Below, piece after piece: positions 27,428 to 36,553 of a stretch of DNA of 64,000 bases. Under the pieces are notes generated by a model. It was given only the letters and a program-made list of their open reading frames with translations. It was not told the DNA's origin and made no database searches. The position numbers and the translations under genes are program-made. Source of the DNA: Lentzea kentuckyensis (GTDB lineage: Bacteria > Actinomycetota > Actinomycetes > Mycobacteriales > Pseudonocardiaceae); the NCBI RefSeq assembly GCF_002150765.1, contig NZ_MUYM01000071.1, positions 1 through 64,000 of the forward strand. The letters are read 5' to 3'. Position 1 is the first letter of the stretch. The number at the start of each line of letters is the position of its first letter.

Positions 27428-28786
27428 ATGTCGGAGCAGGACAGCACACCGGAGGCCGTGGTCGAGACCGCCCCCGCAGAGGGCGCCGTCGCGGCCGCAG
27501 CCGAGGGTGGAGTCGAGGAGACGCCGAAGGAGACCGCGCAGGCGACGCCTCCGGCCGTCCCCGTGGCGTCGGACCACCCTGACCGCTGGGGGCGCGTTGA
27601 CGCCGACGGCACCGTGTACGTGAAGACCGAGGACGGCGAGCGCGCCGTCGGGTCCTGGCAGGCGGGCGAACCGGTCGAGGGCCTCGCGCACTTCGCGCGG
27701 CGCTTCGACGACCTGCGCACCGAGGTCGAGCTGCTGGTGACGCGGCTCGCGTCCGGTGCCGGTGACCCGAAGCACGCGATGACCAGCGCGAAGCACGTCA
27801 AGGAGCAGCTCGCGGAAGCCGCCGTGGTCGGCGACCTCGCGGCGCTCGCCCGGCGCGTGGACTTCGTGCTGGAGCGCGCCGAGGCTGGCATGGAGAAGGC
27901 GAAGGAGGCCAAGGAGGCCGCCCGCGCCCAGTCCGTCGCCCGCAAGCAGGCGCTGGTCGACGAGGCCGAGTCGATCGCGAACGAGTCGACCCAGTGGAAG
28001 GTCGCCGGCGACCGGCTGCGCGCGATCCTCGACGAGTGGAAGACGATCCGCGGCGTCGACCGCAAGACCGACGAGCAGCTGTGGCGCCGGTTCTCGAAGG
28101 CCCGCGACGCGTTCAACCGCCGTCGCGGCTCGCACTTCGCGGACCTCGACCGGCAGCGTTCGGTGGCGAAGTCCTCCAAGCAGGCGCTCGTCGAAGAGGC
28201 CGAGAAGCTCATCGACTCCGACGACTGGGGCCCCACGGCCGGTCGCTACAAGGAGCTGATGGTCGAGTGGAAGGCCGCCGGGCGTGCGCCCAAGGAGGCC
28301 GACGACGCGCTGTGGCAGCGGTTCCGGGCCGCGCAGGACGCGTTCTTCCAGAAGCGTTCCGAGGCGTTCAGCGAGCGTGACGCCGAGTTCTCGGCCAACG
28401 CGAAGCTGAAGGAGGAGCTGCTCGCCGAGGCCGAGACGATCGACCCGACCGGCGACCTCGAGGCGGCGCGCAACCACCTCTACAAGATCCAGGAGCGCTG
28501 GGACGCGATCGGCAAGGTGCCGCGCGAGCGCATCCGCGAGCTCGAGGGCAAGCTGCGCACGATCGAGGAGAAGGTCCGCGGCGCGGTCGACGCGCAGTGG
28601 CGTCGCTCCGACCCCGAGGCCGAGGCCCGCGTGGCGCAGTTCCGCGAGCGCGTGGAGCAGTTCGAGGCGCAGGCCGCGAAGGCCCGTGCCGCGGGCGACA
28701 AGCGCCGCACCGAGCAGGCCGAGGCACAGGCCGCGCAGTGGCGCGAGTGGCTCGCCGCCGCTGAGCAGGCCCTGGCGACCCGCTAG
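27428..28786 (+). CDS. DUF349 coiled-coil protein
   Basis: 452 residues from ATG 27428 (GGGAGGA upstream). An acidic Ala/Pro-rich N-terminus (about 1-50) is followed by a Trp-marked region and several DUF349 repeats of charged helices: STQWKVAGDRLRAILDEWKT, DDWGPTAGRYKELMVEWKAA and GDLEAARNHLYKIQERWDAI. No membrane segment. Role unknown; it is a conserved neighbour of miaB/miaA in actinobacteria. Followed by a strong terminator at 28796-28827. Confidence 0.9.
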   Translation: MSEQDSTPEAVVETAPAEGAVAAAAEGGVEETPKETAQATPPAVPVASDHPDRWGRVDADGTVYVKTEDGERAVGSWQAGEPVEGLAHFARRFDDLRTEVELLVTRLASGAGDPKHAMTSAKHVKEQLAEAAVVGDLAALARRVDFVLERAEAGMEKAKEAKEAARAQSVARKQALVDEAESIANESTQWKVAGDRLRAILDEWKTIRGVDRKTDEQLWRRFSKARDAFNRRRGSHFADLDRQRSVAKSSKQALVEEAEKLIDSDDWGPTAGRYKELMVEWKAAGRAPKEADDALWQRFRAAQDAFFQKRSEAFSERDAEFSANAKLKEELLAEAETIDPTGDLEAARNHLYKIQERWDAIGKVPRERIRELEGKLRTIEEKVRGAVDAQWRRSDPEAEARVAQFRERVEQFEAQAAKARAAGDKRRTEQAEAQAAQWREWLAAAEQALATR

Positions 28787-28795
28787 TTCCAACGC

Positions 28796-28827
28796 ATGAA
28801 GGCCCCCTCCGCGGAGGGGGCCTTCAT
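28796..28827 (+). terminator. Strong terminator, DUF349 / Rv2732c convergent junction
   Basis: Perfect 32-base palindrome with arms ATGAAGGCCCCCTCCG and CGGAGGGGGCCTTCAT, no loop. It serves both converging genes. Confidence 0.85.
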
Positions 28828-28839
28828 CGTGTCGGGGGA

Positions 28840-29319
28840 CTACAGCTGCGGCGGGCGGGAAGCCGCGATCCTGACCCACTTCACCAGCAGGACGATCACC
28901 GCGATCACCGCGATGATCAGGCCGACACCGGGACCGGGGCCGATCGCCTTGTTGCTCGTGGTCGTCTGCTGCGTCCAGATCGACAGCACGCCCGTCACCG
29001 AGCCGGCGAACAAGCCCAGCGTGCACACCCACGCGAGGCCCCAGCGCCGCACCGCGAGCGTGAGGCCGGACCCGACCACGCCAACGCCGAGCGCGAGGAA
29101 CGAGAACAGCCGCGGGACGAAGCTCGTGGACTCGCCGAGCACCACGCCGAGGCCGGTCTTGTCCCCGACCCACGGCAGCACGAGCGACACCAGCAACGCC
29201 AGCACGGCGATGGAGATCGTCAACGCGCCGGTGCCGGGGTCGATCCGCCTGGCGGCCTGCTGCTCCACCGCGTCGATCTCCTTGCGCAGGTACTCGTCGT
29301 CGAACTTCGGGTCGCTCAC
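28840..29319 (-). CDS. Rv2732c-family membrane protein
   Basis: 159 residues from GTG 29319, overlapping the miaB stop by 4 bases. A cytoplasmic N-terminus (SDPKFDDEYLRKEIDAVEQQ) is followed by four membrane spans (about 35-55, 68-90, 97-117, 127-148). Rv2732c homologues follow miaB in mycobacteria and most actinobacteria. Function unknown. Confidence 0.85.
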   Translation of the reverse strand: MSDPKFDDEYLRKEIDAVEQQAARRIDPGTGALTISIAVLALLVSLVLPWVGDKTGLGVVLGESTSFVPRLFSFLALGVGVVGSGLTLAVRRWGLAWVCTLGLFAGSVTGVLSIWTQQTTTSNKAIGPGPGVGLIIAVIAVIVLLVKWVRIAASRPPQL

Positions 29320-30797
29320 TGGGCCGCGCACCCGGACACGGCGGGCAGCGGGGCGGGCGCGCCGAACGACGGCAGGCCGAGGCCGATGCCCGCGGTCTTG
29401 GGCTTGATGCCCGCCTCGGACCTGTCACCGGCCTTGGTACGCCGCCACGTCAGCGGTTCGCCGTCCGCGACGAGGTAGTGCGGGGCCGCGTAGGTCACGA
29501 CGGTCTCGACGACGTCACCGGGACGCGGAGCCGTGTCGCCGGGCGTGAAGTGCACGAGACGTCCGTCGCGGGCACGGCCGCTCATGCGGTGCGTCTCGGC
29601 GTCGCGCTTGCCCTCACCGGTGGCCACGAGGACCTCGACGGTGCGGCCGACCTGCTCGATGTTCAACGAGTGGGTCATCTCGTTCTGCAGTGCCACGAGC
29701 CGGTCGAAGCGCTCCTGCACGACAGCCTTGGGCAGCTGGTCCGGCAGGTCCGCGGCCGGCGTGCCGGGGCGTTTGGAGTACTGGAACGTGAACGCGGAGG
29801 AGAACCTGGCCTGGCGCACCACGTCGAGCGTGCCCTGGAAGTCCTCCTCGGTCTCACCGGGGAAGCCGACGATGATGTCCGTGGTGATCGCGGCGTCCGG
29901 CATGGCGGCGCGGACCTTGTCGATGATGCCGAGGTACTTCTCGGTGCGGTACGAGCGGCGCATCGCCTTGAGCAGCCGGTCCGAACCGGACTGCAGCGGC
30001 ATGTGCAGGCTGTGGCACACGTTCGGCGTCTCGGCCATGGCGGCGATGACGTCGTCGGTGAAGTCCTTGGGGTGCGGCGAGGTGAAGCGCACGCGCTCGA
30101 GCCCGTCGATGTCACCGCACGCGCGCAGCAGCTTGCCGAACGCCAGCCGGTCGCCGAACTCGACGCCGTAGGAGTTGACGTTCTGGCCGAGCAGCGTCAC
30201 CTCCAGCACGCCCTCGTCCACCAGCGTCTGGACCTCGGCGAGCACGTCACCGGGGCGGCGGTCCTTCTCCTTGCCGCGCAGCGACGGGACGATGCAGAAC
30301 GTGCAGGTGTTGTTGCAGCCCACCGAGATCGACACCCAGCCCGAGTAGGCGGAGTCGCGCGCGGCCGGCAGCGACGACGGGAACGTCTCCAGCGCGTCGA
30401 GGATCTCGACCTGCGCCTCCTCGTTGTGCCGCGCGCGTTCGAGCAGCACCGGCAGCGAGCCGATGTTGTGCGTGCCGAACACGACGTCGACCCACGGGGC
30501 GCGGCGGACGATCTCGCTGCGGTCCTTCTGCGCGAGGCAGCCGCCGACCGCGATCTGCATGCCGGGCTTGGCGGCCTTCTGCGGGGCGAGGTGGCCGAGC
30601 GTGCCGTACAGCTTGTTGTCGGCGTTCTCGCGGACCGCGCAGGTGTTGAACACGACGACGTCGGCCTGGTCGTCCCCGGTGGCCCGCTCGTAGCCGGCGT
30701 CTTCCAGCAGTCCGGCGAGCCGCTCGGAGTCGTGCACGTTCATCTGACAACCGAACGTGCGAATCTGGAAGGTCTTCGGAACCTGCACGGTGCTCAC
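29316..30797 (-). CDS. miaB: tRNA-2-methylthio-N6-dimethylallyladenosine synthase
   Basis: 493 residues from GTG 30797. Three parts: UPF0004 domain with Cys17, Cys53, Cys87 (auxiliary cluster; QIRTFGCQMNVHDSERLAGL), a radical-SAM core with Cys161-x3-Cys165-x2-Cys168 (VGCNNTCTFCIVP), and a C-terminal TRAM domain (about 375-440). It methylthiolates i6A37 of tRNA after MiaA. An unusual C-terminal tail of about 40 residues, rich in Gly/Ala/Pro, ends in CAAQ. Followed by the coupled Rv2732c-like gene. Confidence 0.97.
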   Translation of the reverse strand: MSTVQVPKTFQIRTFGCQMNVHDSERLAGLLEDAGYERATGDDQADVVVFNTCAVRENADNKLYGTLGHLAPQKAAKPGMQIAVGGCLAQKDRSEIVRRAPWVDVVFGTHNIGSLPVLLERARHNEEAQVEILDALETFPSSLPAARDSAYSGWVSISVGCNNTCTFCIVPSLRGKEKDRRPGDVLAEVQTLVDEGVLEVTLLGQNVNSYGVEFGDRLAFGKLLRACGDIDGLERVRFTSPHPKDFTDDVIAAMAETPNVCHSLHMPLQSGSDRLLKAMRRSYRTEKYLGIIDKVRAAMPDAAITTDIIVGFPGETEEDFQGTLDVVRQARFSSAFTFQYSKRPGTPAADLPDQLPKAVVQERFDRLVALQNEMTHSLNIEQVGRTVEVLVATGEGKRDAETHRMSGRARDGRLVHFTPGDTAPRPGDVVETVVTYAAPHYLVADGEPLTWRRTKAGDRSEAGIKPKTAGIGLGLPSFGAPAPLPAVSGCAAQ

Positions 30798-30951
30798 GAC
30801 CAACACCATAACCCCTGCTCAGAGCCCCAAGTCACGCGGACCGGGCAGAGGTGCGCGCAGGTGCGCCTTGACCAGGCACGACCGGGACACGCCCGAAGAG
30901 CGGACCTTCGTCGGGTGCAGGCTCGCGACGCCTCCGTGGCACGATGCGGTG

Positions 30952-31866
30952 GTGCTGGGACGAGTGCATGCAGCCGTGAGCCTGTTGACCGCCGCGACGG
31001 TCCTGACGGGCTGCAGCAGCACGGTGGAGAACATCAAGATCACGATGGCCACCGGCAGCGAGAACGGCGTCTACTACGCGCTCGGCAACGGCCTCGCGGA
31101 CATCTGGAGCGGGCGGCTCGGCATCGTGCGCCCCCAGGTCGTCCCGACGGACGGGTCGATCGACAACGTCACCCGGCTGGTCAGCAACCAGGCCGAGGTC
31201 GGCTTCTCGCAGGCCGACGCGCTCGACGAGGTGCAGGGCTCGTCCCGGTTGCGCGCGCTGGCCCGCATGCACGACGACTACCTGCAGATCATCGTCCGCA
31301 ACGACCTGCCGGTGACGAAGCTGAGCGAGCTGTCGGGCAGGCGCGTGTCGATCGGCGCGAAGGGCTCGGGGGTCGAGATCATCGCGAACAAGCTGCTGCG
31401 GGCCGAGAACGTGACGCCCCAGAAGGTGAACCTCAGCCTCGACGAGTCCGCCCAGGCGATGGAGGAGGGCAAACTCGACGCGTTGTTCTGGTCGGGCGGG
31501 CTGCCGACGAAGAAGATCACCGACCTCACCAAGGGGCTCGGCGTGCGCATGCTCGACCTGAAGGAGGAGCTGCCGAAGTTCCGTCGGCAGTATCCCGTGT
31601 ACGGCTCGGCCACGCTGCCCGCGTCCACCTACAACCTGCAGTCCGGGCCGGTCGTCACGCTCGTGGTGCGCAACTTCCTGCTCGTGAACGAGTCGATGCC
31701 GGACGACGTGGCCGAGGCGCTCGTGCGGCAGCTGTTCGAGGGGCAGCCCGATCTCGTGAAGGCGCACTCGGCGGCGCGCACCATCGAGCAGCGGTCGGCG
31801 ATCGAGACGTCACCGGTACCGCTGCACAACGGCGCCATGCGCTACTACCGCGAAGCCAAAGTGTAA
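30952..31866 (+). CDS. TAXI-family solute-binding lipoprotein
   Basis: 304 residues from GTG 30952. Lipoprotein signal with lipobox LTGC (Cys21), then a TRAP-type TAXI binding domain: ITMATGSENGVYYALGNGLA, VVPTDGSIDNVTRLVSNQAE and RRVSIGAKGSGVEIIANKLL. TAXI proteins bind small organic acids and normally feed a DctQM-type permease; none is present here. The convergent TctE/TctD-like pair suggests it acts as a sensory binding protein. The upstream ribosome site is weak; GTG 30949 is also possible. CCAATATATTA lies just after the stop. Confidence 0.85.
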   Translation: MLGRVHAAVSLLTAATVLTGCSSTVENIKITMATGSENGVYYALGNGLADIWSGRLGIVRPQVVPTDGSIDNVTRLVSNQAEVGFSQADALDEVQGSSRLRALARMHDDYLQIIVRNDLPVTKLSELSGRRVSIGAKGSGVEIIANKLLRAENVTPQKVNLSLDESAQAMEEGKLDALFWSGGLPTKKITDLTKGLGVRMLDLKEELPKFRRQYPVYGSATLPASTYNLQSGPVVTLVVRNFLLVNESMPDDVAEALVRQLFEGQPDLVKAHSAARTIEQRSAIETSPVPLHNGAMRYYREAKV

Positions 31867-31892
31867 TATCCAATATATTAGACGCCGGTACA

Positions 31893-33278
31893 TCAGACGG
31901 CCGGCAGCTCGATCACGACCTTCAGGCCGCCGTCCTCCGGCGACTCCAGCCGGACGACGCCGCCGACGCGCTCGACGACCAGGCGCACGATCGACAGCCC
32001 GAGACCGGAGCCCGGCACGTTCTGGTGGGCCGGACTGCGCCAGAACCGGTCGGTCGCCCGCTCGAGTTCGTCGGGCTGCAGGCCGGGCCCGTGGTCGGCC
32101 ACCGAGAGCCGGACGACGCCGTCGGACTTGCGGACGTCCACCACGATCAGCGTGCCCTCGGGGGTGAACTTCAGGGCGTTGTCGAGCAGCGCGTCGAGGA
32201 TCGTCTCGACGCCGCGCGGCGGTGCGAGGGCCATGCCGACGCGTTGCCCGTCGAGCACGAGGTGGACCTCCTTCGAGGCCGCGGCCGCCTGCCACGCCGA
32301 GAGCCGCGCCGCCACGGACTTGTCGACGTCCACCGGCATCGGGTCCACGGAGCTCGACTCGGCGCGCGCCATGGCGAGCAGCTCGTCGAGGATCCGGTTC
32401 AGGCGGTCGGTCTCGCTCAGCGCCTCGACCTGGTGCACCTCGGCCTCGGCGTCGACATGACCCTCCAGGTTGGACAGTCGCAGTTTCAAGGCCGTCAACG
32501 GGTTGCGCAGCTGGTGTGAGGCGTCGGCGACGAACGCCCGTTGCGCGGCAAGCACATCGCTCACGTTCGCGGCCATCTGGTCGAACGACCGCGAGAGCTG
32601 CCGCAGTTCCGGCGGCCCGCTCTCCGCGCCCACCGGCGGCACCGGACGGCCCGACACGACAGCGCCCAGGAGCTTGCCCGTCGCGTCGTCCAGCGCCTGC
32701 ACCGGCCGCAACGTCCAGCGCACCACCGGTAACGCCAGCAGCACCGCGAGCGCCAGGACCAGCAGCGACGCCGCCAGCAGCAAAGCCCACCACGCGAGCA
32801 CCTCGAAGCGGGTCTTCGACGTCGGCGAGAACGTGATCACCGCCCCGCGCACCTCGCCGTCGACCAGCACCGGTTCGGCGAGCACCACCTTCGTGTCGCT
32901 CCACGGCATGAACAGCGGCGGCGCGACCGGCAGCCGCCCGGCCAGCGCCTTGCTCACCAGGTCCTTCACCGCGCTGTCGCCGAGCGCCAGGTCGTTGCGC
33001 GACGCCACCACCGCGACGGTCGGCGCGTCACGGGTCACCACCGCCACGCCGATGTCGTAGAGCTCGTCGTAGCGCTCCAGCTCGGCCCGCAGCAGATCCG
33101 GCTTGTCGTCGATCAGCGGCCGTTGCGCCAGCGAGGCGAACCGGCTGGTGTCGGTGAGCCGGTCCAGGAACATCTCCTGCTGCTCCGCGGCCGCCACGCC
33201 GCGGCCCAGCGGCAGGCCGAGACCGACGAGCACCAGCACGATCAGGGCGAGCACCACGCCCAGCAGTCGGGACCTCAC
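31893..33278 (-). CDS. Sensor histidine kinase (TctE/QseC-like)
   Basis: 461 residues, GTG start. First membrane span about 7-27, an extracellular sensor of about 130 residues, second span about 160-185, HAMP (about 186-240), HisKA with His255 (ADASHQLRNPLTALK), then HATPase (N box LLDNALKF, G1 DHGPGLQPDE, G2 GSGLGLSIV). Phosphorylates the response regulator encoded 54 bases upstream. Next to a TAXI binding lipoprotein, which may present the ligand to the extracellular sensor. Confidence 0.92.
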   Translation of the reverse strand: MRSRLLGVVLALIVLVLVGLGLPLGRGVAAAEQQEMFLDRLTDTSRFASLAQRPLIDDKPDLLRAELERYDELYDIGVAVVTRDAPTVAVVASRNDLALGDSAVKDLVSKALAGRLPVAPPLFMPWSDTKVVLAEPVLVDGEVRGAVITFSPTSKTRFEVLAWWALLLAASLLVLALAVLLALPVVRWTLRPVQALDDATGKLLGAVVSGRPVPPVGAESGPPELRQLSRSFDQMAANVSDVLAAQRAFVADASHQLRNPLTALKLRLSNLEGHVDAEAEVHQVEALSETDRLNRILDELLAMARAESSSVDPMPVDVDKSVAARLSAWQAAAASKEVHLVLDGQRVGMALAPPRGVETILDALLDNALKFTPEGTLIVVDVRKSDGVVRLSVADHGPGLQPDELERATDRFWRSPAHQNVPGSGLGLSIVRLVVERVGGVVRLESPEDGGLKVVIELPAV

Positions 33279-33332
33279 GAGCCGTCACCCGGCCCGACGA
33301 CGACACGCCGACGAAAGATCACCCAATGGAGT

Positions 33333-34007
33333 TCACACCTGCCCCAGCCGATAGCCGACGCCACGCACGGTCTCCAGCAGCGCTGGCCGCCCCAGCTTGG
33401 TCCGCAACGTCGCCACGTGCACGTCGAGGGTCCGGTTCGCGCCGGACCACGTCCGCCCCCACACCTCGGCCAGGATCCGCTCACGCGTGCACACCGCGCC
33501 ACCCGCCGCCATCACCAGCGCGAGCACCTGGAACTCCTTTCGGGACAGCGCGACGGATTCACCCGCGACGGTGACCTCGTGCCGCCCCAGGTCGACCCGC
33601 ACGTCGCCGGTCTCGAACACCTCCGTCGACACCGCGCCCACCCCGACCGGGTCCGCGCCACGACGGCGTCGCACGGCGTGCACGCGGGCCACGAGTTCAC
33701 CCACGTCGTAAGGCTTCACGAGGTAGTCGTCGGCCCCGGCGTGCAGGCCGAGGATCCGGTCGTCGATCTCCCCTCGCGCCGACACCACGATGATCGCGAC
33801 GTCCGACGCCGCGCGGATGGCGCGGCACAGCGTCACGCCGTCCATATCGGGCAGACCGAGGTCGAGCAGCACCACGTCGACGCCGGTGAGGCGATCGAGC
33901 GTGCCGCGGCCGGTGGCCTGCCGATCCACGTGGAAACCCCGTCTGGTCAGGGCTGGGACCAAGGCCTCTGCGACCCTGTCGTCGTCCTCGACGAGCAGCA
34001 CGCGCAC
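33333..34007 (-). CDS. OmpR-family response regulator (TctD-like)
   Basis: 224 residues from GTG 34007, with GAGGTAG upstream. Receiver domain with phospho-acceptor Asp49 (VVLLDLGLPDMDGV), Thr/Ser switch VSARGE, Lys in DDYLVKPYD; winged-helix DNA-binding C-domain (about 130-224, SRKEFQVLALVMAAGGAVCT; ending ETVRGVGYRLGQV). Transcribed ahead of its histidine kinase. Targets probably include the TAXI gene or the divergent gluA promoter region, but no operator is evident. Confidence 0.92.
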   Translation of the reverse strand: MRVLLVEDDDRVAEALVPALTRRGFHVDRQATGRGTLDRLTGVDVVLLDLGLPDMDGVTLCRAIRAASDVAIIVVSARGEIDDRILGLHAGADDYLVKPYDVGELVARVHAVRRRRGADPVGVGAVSTEVFETGDVRVDLGRHEVTVAGESVALSRKEFQVLALVMAAGGAVCTRERILAEVWGRTWSGANRTLDVHVATLRTKLGRPALLETVRGVGYRLGQV

Positions 34008-34142
34008 TTTCGCTACCTCCCGGGCAACCGATGTCTGCCTGTGACAGAGTTGAGACCCTAAGTCTTGCTCAATGTCCTGGACTGGTGTGGTGGCGGACAC
34101 CTAGGTTTCCGCCAACGCCGACGACCCCAAATGGAGGACTGG

Positions 34143-34895
34143 ATGACTGCCGCCTCTGCCCCGCCGATGATTCGTGTGGCGGGCGTGGACAAGTTCTTCG
34201 GCCCACTGCACGTGCTCAAGAACGTGCAGCTGGAAGTGCCGAAGGGGCAGGTCGTGGTCGTGCTGGGGCCGTCGGGTTCCGGTAAGTCGACCCTGTGCCG
34301 GACCATCAACCGCCTCGAACCGATTGATTCCGGTGTCATCGAGGTCGACGGGCAGCCGCTTCCCGCCGAAGGAAAAGAACTGGCCCGCCTGCGCGCCGAT
34401 GTCGGCATGGTGTTCCAGTCGTTCAACCTTTTCGCGCACAAAACCATCGTCGAGAACGTCATGCTCGCTCCGACGAAGGTGCGCAAGACGCCGGCCGCCG
34501 AAGCGCGCAAGACCGCCATGGAACTGCTGGAGCGGGTCGGGATCGCCAACCAGGCGGAGAAGTACCCGGCTCAGCTCTCGGGTGGGCAGCAGCAGCGCGC
34601 CGCGATCGCCCGCGCGCTCGCGATGAAGCCCAAGGTGATGCTGTTCGACGAGCCCACGTCCGCGCTCGACCCGGAGATGGTCCAGGAGGTCCTGGACGTC
34701 ATGACGGGCCTGGCGAAGGACGGCATGACGATGCTGGTCGTCACGCACGAGATGGGCTTCGCCCGCAAGGCCGCGGACCGGGTGATCTTCATGTCCGACG
34801 GCGAGGTCGTCGAGGATTCCACCCCGGAAGAGTTCTTCTCGGCCCCGAAGTCCAACCGCGCGAAGGACTTCCTTGGCAAGATCCTGACTCACTAG
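34143..34895 (+). CDS. gluA: Glutamate ABC transporter ATP-binding protein
   Basis: 250 residues from ATG 34143, preceded by TGGAGG. Walker A GPSGSGKST (42-50), Q-loop MVFQSFNLF, signature LSGGQQQR (about 154-161), Walker B VMLFDEPTSALDPE, H-loop VVTHEMGF. Polar-amino-acid importer subfamily (GlnQ/GluA). First gene of gluABCD, 39 bases before gluB; drives uptake with GluB, GluC and GluD. Confidence 0.95.
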   Translation: MTAASAPPMIRVAGVDKFFGPLHVLKNVQLEVPKGQVVVVLGPSGSGKSTLCRTINRLEPIDSGVIEVDGQPLPAEGKELARLRADVGMVFQSFNLFAHKTIVENVMLAPTKVRKTPAAEARKTAMELLERVGIANQAEKYPAQLSGGQQQRAAIARALAMKPKVMLFDEPTSALDPEMVQEVLDVMTGLAKDGMTMLVVTHEMGFARKAADRVIFMSDGEVVEDSTPEEFFSAPKSNRAKDFLGKILTH

Positions 34896-34934
34896 TAGTC
34901 AGCCCACTTTCGAACGAATGGCAGGAGAAGGACG

Positions 34935-35825
34935 ATGAGGGTTCGCACCCTTGCGGCGGTGCTGCTCACGGGCGCACTGGCCCTGACCGCGTGTGGCAAG
35001 GAGGGCAGCCCGACCGACCAGGCGGCGCCCGCCGGCCTCTTCGAGGTCGCCAAGGACGTCAAGGTCGAGGGCTCGCCCACGTTCGACAAGGTCAAGGCGC
35101 GCGGCAACCTCGTCATCGGCGTCAAGGAGGACCAGCCGGGTCTCGGCTACAAGGACCCGACGACGAACAAGTACAGCGGTTTCGACATCGACATCGCGCG
35201 GCTGATCTCGGCGAAGCTGGGCTTCGACCCCGAGAAGATCCAGTTCAAGACGGTCCAGTCGGCCGCTCGCGAGCAGGCGCTGATCAACGGTGACGTCGAC
35301 TACTACGTCGGCACCTACACGATCAACGCCGGCCGCAAGGAGAAGGTCAGCTTCGCCGGCCCGTACTTCGTCGCCGGCCAGGACCTGCTGATCAAGGCCG
35401 ACAACACGACGATCACCGGCAAGGAAACCCTCAAGGGCAAGAAGGTGTGCTCGGTGACCGGCTCCACGCCGGCCAAGCGCATCAAGGACGAGGGCCTGAC
35501 CGAGGCCACGAACGTCATCGAGTTCCAGGGCTACTCGCAGTGCGTCACGAAGCTCCTCGAGGGTGAGGTCGACGCGGTCACCACGGACGACGCGATCCTC
35601 AAGGGCTACGCGGCCGCCGAGGAGGGCAAGCTGAAGGTCGTCGGCAAGACGTTCTCCAGCGAGCCGTACGGCATCGGCCTGCCCAAGGAGGACAAGGCCC
35701 TGCGCGACAAGGTGAACGACATCCTGCAGGCCTCGCTGGACGACGGCACCTGGCAGAAGATCTACGACGGCACCCTGGGCAAGTCTGGTTCGGCCGCCCA
35801 GAAGCCGAAGATCGACCGGTACTGA
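34935..35825 (+). CDS. gluB: Glutamate-binding lipoprotein
   Basis: 296 residues. Lipobox ALTAC with lipid-carrying Cys20. SBP_bac_3 domain: RGNLVIGVKEDQPGLGYKDP (about 57-76), FDIDIARLISAKLGF, and VSFAGPYFVAGQDLLIKAD. Matches actinobacterial GluB glutamate-binding proteins. Followed by a hairpin at 35841-35871 that may raise its mRNA level over the permease genes. Confidence 0.93.
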   Translation: MRVRTLAAVLLTGALALTACGKEGSPTDQAAPAGLFEVAKDVKVEGSPTFDKVKARGNLVIGVKEDQPGLGYKDPTTNKYSGFDIDIARLISAKLGFDPEKIQFKTVQSAAREQALINGDVDYYVGTYTINAGRKEKVSFAGPYFVAGQDLLIKADNTTITGKETLKGKKVCSVTGSTPAKRIKDEGLTEATNVIEFQGYSQCVTKLLEGEVDAVTTDDAILKGYAAAEEGKLKVVGKTFSSEPYGIGLPKEDKALRDKVNDILQASLDDGTWQKIYDGTLGKSGSAAQKPKIDRY

Positions 35826-35840
35826 CCGGGGAGTTCACGT

Positions 35841-35871
35841 GGCCGGTGGATCCCACGTGGGTCCACCGGCC
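35841..35871 (+). terminator. Intra-operon hairpin between gluB and gluC
   Basis: Arms GGCCGGTGGA (35841-35850) and TCCACCGGCC (35862-35871) enclose a further CCCACGTGGG palindrome, followed by GTTCCTTTA. This is a partial terminator or mRNA-stabilising hairpin of the kind that raises binding-protein output over permeases. Confidence 0.6.
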
Positions 35872-35905
35872 GTTCCTTTAGAGGCGGACGACGGCAAGGA
35901 AACCG

Positions 35906-36553
35906 ATGAGCGTCCTCACCAACAACCTCCCGCTCTTCCTGGACCTGTTCTGGAAGACACTTCAACTCTTCGCGGTCTCCGCGGTGCTGTCGCTGGTGCT
36001 GGGCACGATCCTCGCCGCGCTGCGGGTCAGCCCGGTGCCGGTGTTCCGGGCCATCGGCACGGGGTACGTGACCGTGCTGCGCAACACGCCGTTGACGCTG
36101 GTGTTCGTGTTCTTCGTCTTCGCGTATCCACTGCTGGACATCCTGAAGATCGAGAACTACACCGCGGCCGTGGTGGCGTTGTCGCTCTACACGGCGGCTT
36201 TCGTGTGCGAGGTCGTGCGATCGGGCATCAACACCGTGCCGGTCGGCCAGGCGGAGGCGTCCCGCGCGCTCGGGCTCACGTTCGTGCAGATGCTCGGCAA
36301 CGTGGTGCTGCCGCAGGCGTTGCGCTCGGTGGTGCCGCCGATGACGAGCACCATGATCGCGTTGCTGAAGAACACGACGGTGGCGTCCGGCTTCGCGGTC
36401 GCCCAGGCAGGCAACATCCGCGACTCGCTGTCGGAGCAGGGTGAGAACGTCCTGTTCGGACTCCTGTGGGTGGCGCTCGGGTTCGTCATCCTGGTCATGC
36501 CGCTGACGTACGTGCAGCAGGTCTTCGAGAAGCGGTGGAGCGTGGCCCGATGA
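35906..36553 (+). CDS. gluC: Glutamate ABC transporter permease GluC
   Basis: 215 residues, about five membrane spans. Polar-amino-acid permease (HisM-like) with EAA loop EASRALGLTFVQMLGNVVLP (about 117-136). Forms the channel with GluD. Its TGA overlaps the gluD ATG (ATGA). Confidence 0.93.
   Translation: MSVLTNNLPLFLDLFWKTLQLFAVSAVLSLVLGTILAALRVSPVPVFRAIGTGYVTVLRNTPLTLVFVFFVFAYPLLDILKIENYTAAVVALSLYTAAFVCEVVRSGINTVPVGQAEASRALGLTFVQMLGNVVLPQALRSVVPPMTSTMIALLKNTTVASGFAVAQAGNIRDSLSEQGENVLFGLLWVALGFVILVMPLTYVQQVFEKRWSVAR

Noticed and set aside
29478..32519. 1,013-codon open frame over miaB, TAXI and the kinase
   Set aside because: Runs through three real genes in wrong frame or strand; no recognisable domain.
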